From a virus, in IMG/VR virus record IMGVR_UViG_3300021371_000077, positions 1-29,395 of that record: 29,395 bases of DNA; one strand, written 5' to 3'. Positions 28,909-29,395 of the stretch are shown one piece after another. The notes beneath the pieces were generated by a model. It did no database searches, was not told the origin of the DNA, and worked only from the letters and a program-made list of their open reading frames with translations. Numbering within the stretch: the stretch's first letter is position 1; each line of letters starts with the position of its first letter. The position numbers and the translations under genes were made by a program.

Positions 28909-29218
28909 CGCCACCATCCACTATGCTCTTAATAATATTCATAAGCTCCTCAACATTTTCCATAGCTATCTCACATTCATCATAAGTATATGACAGCACC
29001 CACCAATAGGCTTTTTTTTGCCAATCTAAATTATTGGAAACATCCAATGAAACAATACAATATTTATCGCCCTTACAAACCATAAACTTAATAAATTTGC
29101 CAGTATGTGGCGGAAGTATGCGAACACACCATGATGAATCAAAATTTAACTCCGGTATTTTCATGGCCAAGTTTGCCAACTCAAGCGCTTTATCACGTGC
29201 TATTTTCTCAAAATTCAT
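28898..29218 (-). CDS. Protein of 106 aa in the integrase operon, unknown
   Basis: 106 residues; AAGGAG lies before the ATG, which overlaps the integrase stop (ATGA), so the two genes are coupled. An N-terminal helix (FEKIARDKALELANLAMKI) is followed by a beta-rich middle (SWCVRILP, KFIKFMVCKGDKYCIVSLDVS, KKAYWWVLSYT) and an acidic helical end. No HTH is obvious, so it is not a clear excisionase. The alpha-beta build is like small immunity or regulatory proteins, but no family is recognised. Confidence 0.6.
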   Translation of the reverse strand: MNFEKIARDKALELANLAMKIPELNFDSSWCVRILPPHTGKFIKFMVCKGDKYCIVSLDVSNNLDWQKKAYWWVLSYTYDECEIAMENVEELMNIIKSIVDGGDEH

Positions 29219-29395
29219 CTTGTTGGCTCCTTTTTATGCTCGTCTCTAAAATACACTTTGCGGACCATTTTTTCTGAGCTATGACCAGCTTTTTCAGCTG
29301 CAACGCCATAGCCGTCTGTGTTAACAATATACGTTATTGCGTATGCTCGTATGTCATACAATGTAAATGATTCTGCCAAAAGGCCGGAATCGATG
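29215..29395 (-). CDS. int: Tyrosine integrase, C-terminal end (partial)
   Basis: Only the last 59 codons are inside the window; the N-terminus lies beyond 29395. They contain the end of a phage tyrosine recombinase: FTLYDIRAYAITYI (Arg16 of the visible part, in the position of the second catalytic Arg), KAGHSSEKMV (His38), and VYFRDE with the nucleophile Tyr48. The family's usual His in HxLR is Tyr here (Tyr13), a known variation in some integrases. It would recombine attP (28254-28302) with the host tRNA-Gly gene. It is the first visible gene of the leftward operon and overlaps the next gene by four bases (ATGA). In-frame reading has no internal stop. Confidence 0.85.
   Translation of the reverse strand, partial: IDSGLLAESFTLYDIRAYAITYIVNTDGYGVAAEKAGHSSEKMVRKVYFRDEHKKEPTR

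Noticed and set aside
1-29395. CRISPR array, insertion sequence or rRNA
   Set aside because: No regularly spaced repeats with unique spacers, no transposase motif or terminal inverted repeats and no rRNA sequence were seen; the repeats found are explained above.

Overview
The window is most of the genome of a temperate tailed phage (podovirus-like, P22-type virion) whose host is probably a gammaproteobacterium. It is AT-rich, densely packed with overlapping genes, and nearly all on the + strand. The host guess rests on a 49-bp piece of a tRNA-Gly(GCC) gene at 28254-28302 that closely resembles, from memory, the gammaproteobacterial gene. All product names come from reading motifs, length and gene order; no database search was possible.

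Layout. (1) 1-3700, control and early genes: the first codons of a leftward gene in the cI position, a divergent cro/YdaS-like gene with a consensus promoter and operator-like dyads, a lambda O-like/P-like replication pair with a cluster of GTAAC repeats inside the first gene (candidate origin), NinG, and small early proteins, two of them with single membrane segments. (2) 3700-10313, packaging and procapsid: terminase small and large subunits, portal, several small proteins (one GroES-like), a scaffold-like protein and two unidentified genes. (3) 10294-10887, an insertion-like gene fusing an integrase arm-DNA-binding domain to a T5orf172 (GIY-YIG-like) domain. (4) 11067-15732, head: decoration-like protein, major capsid, connector proteins like P22 gp4 and gp10. 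(5) 15732-21583: needle-like coiled coil, a GNAT acetyltransferase and three DNA-ejection proteins, in the order of P22 26-14-7-20-16. (6) 21573-25941: two tail fibre or adhesin genes separated by two small genes. (7) 25951-27163: transglycosylase-like endolysin, holin-like protein and a coiled-coil membrane protein, ending at a hairpin terminator. (8) 27270-29395, minus strand: a membrane protein with a HicB-like C-terminus and its small neighbour, the attP site, three small membrane proteins (two clearly related), a 106-aa protein, and the C-terminal end of the tyrosine integrase, cut by the window edge.

How it works together. The gene order (cI | cro, O, P, ninG, packaging, head, tail, lysis, att, int) is lambdoid, with P22 virion order. 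The tRNA fragment has phage genes on both sides and no tRNA 5' half, so it reads as attP of an unintegrated or circularised phage genome rather than as a prophage end. The missing part, between the integrase N-terminus and the rest of the cI-position gene, lies outside the window. No stretch over 300 bases lacks a gene; the longest gaps are 28111-28337 (attP region) and 10888-11066 (promoter and leader).
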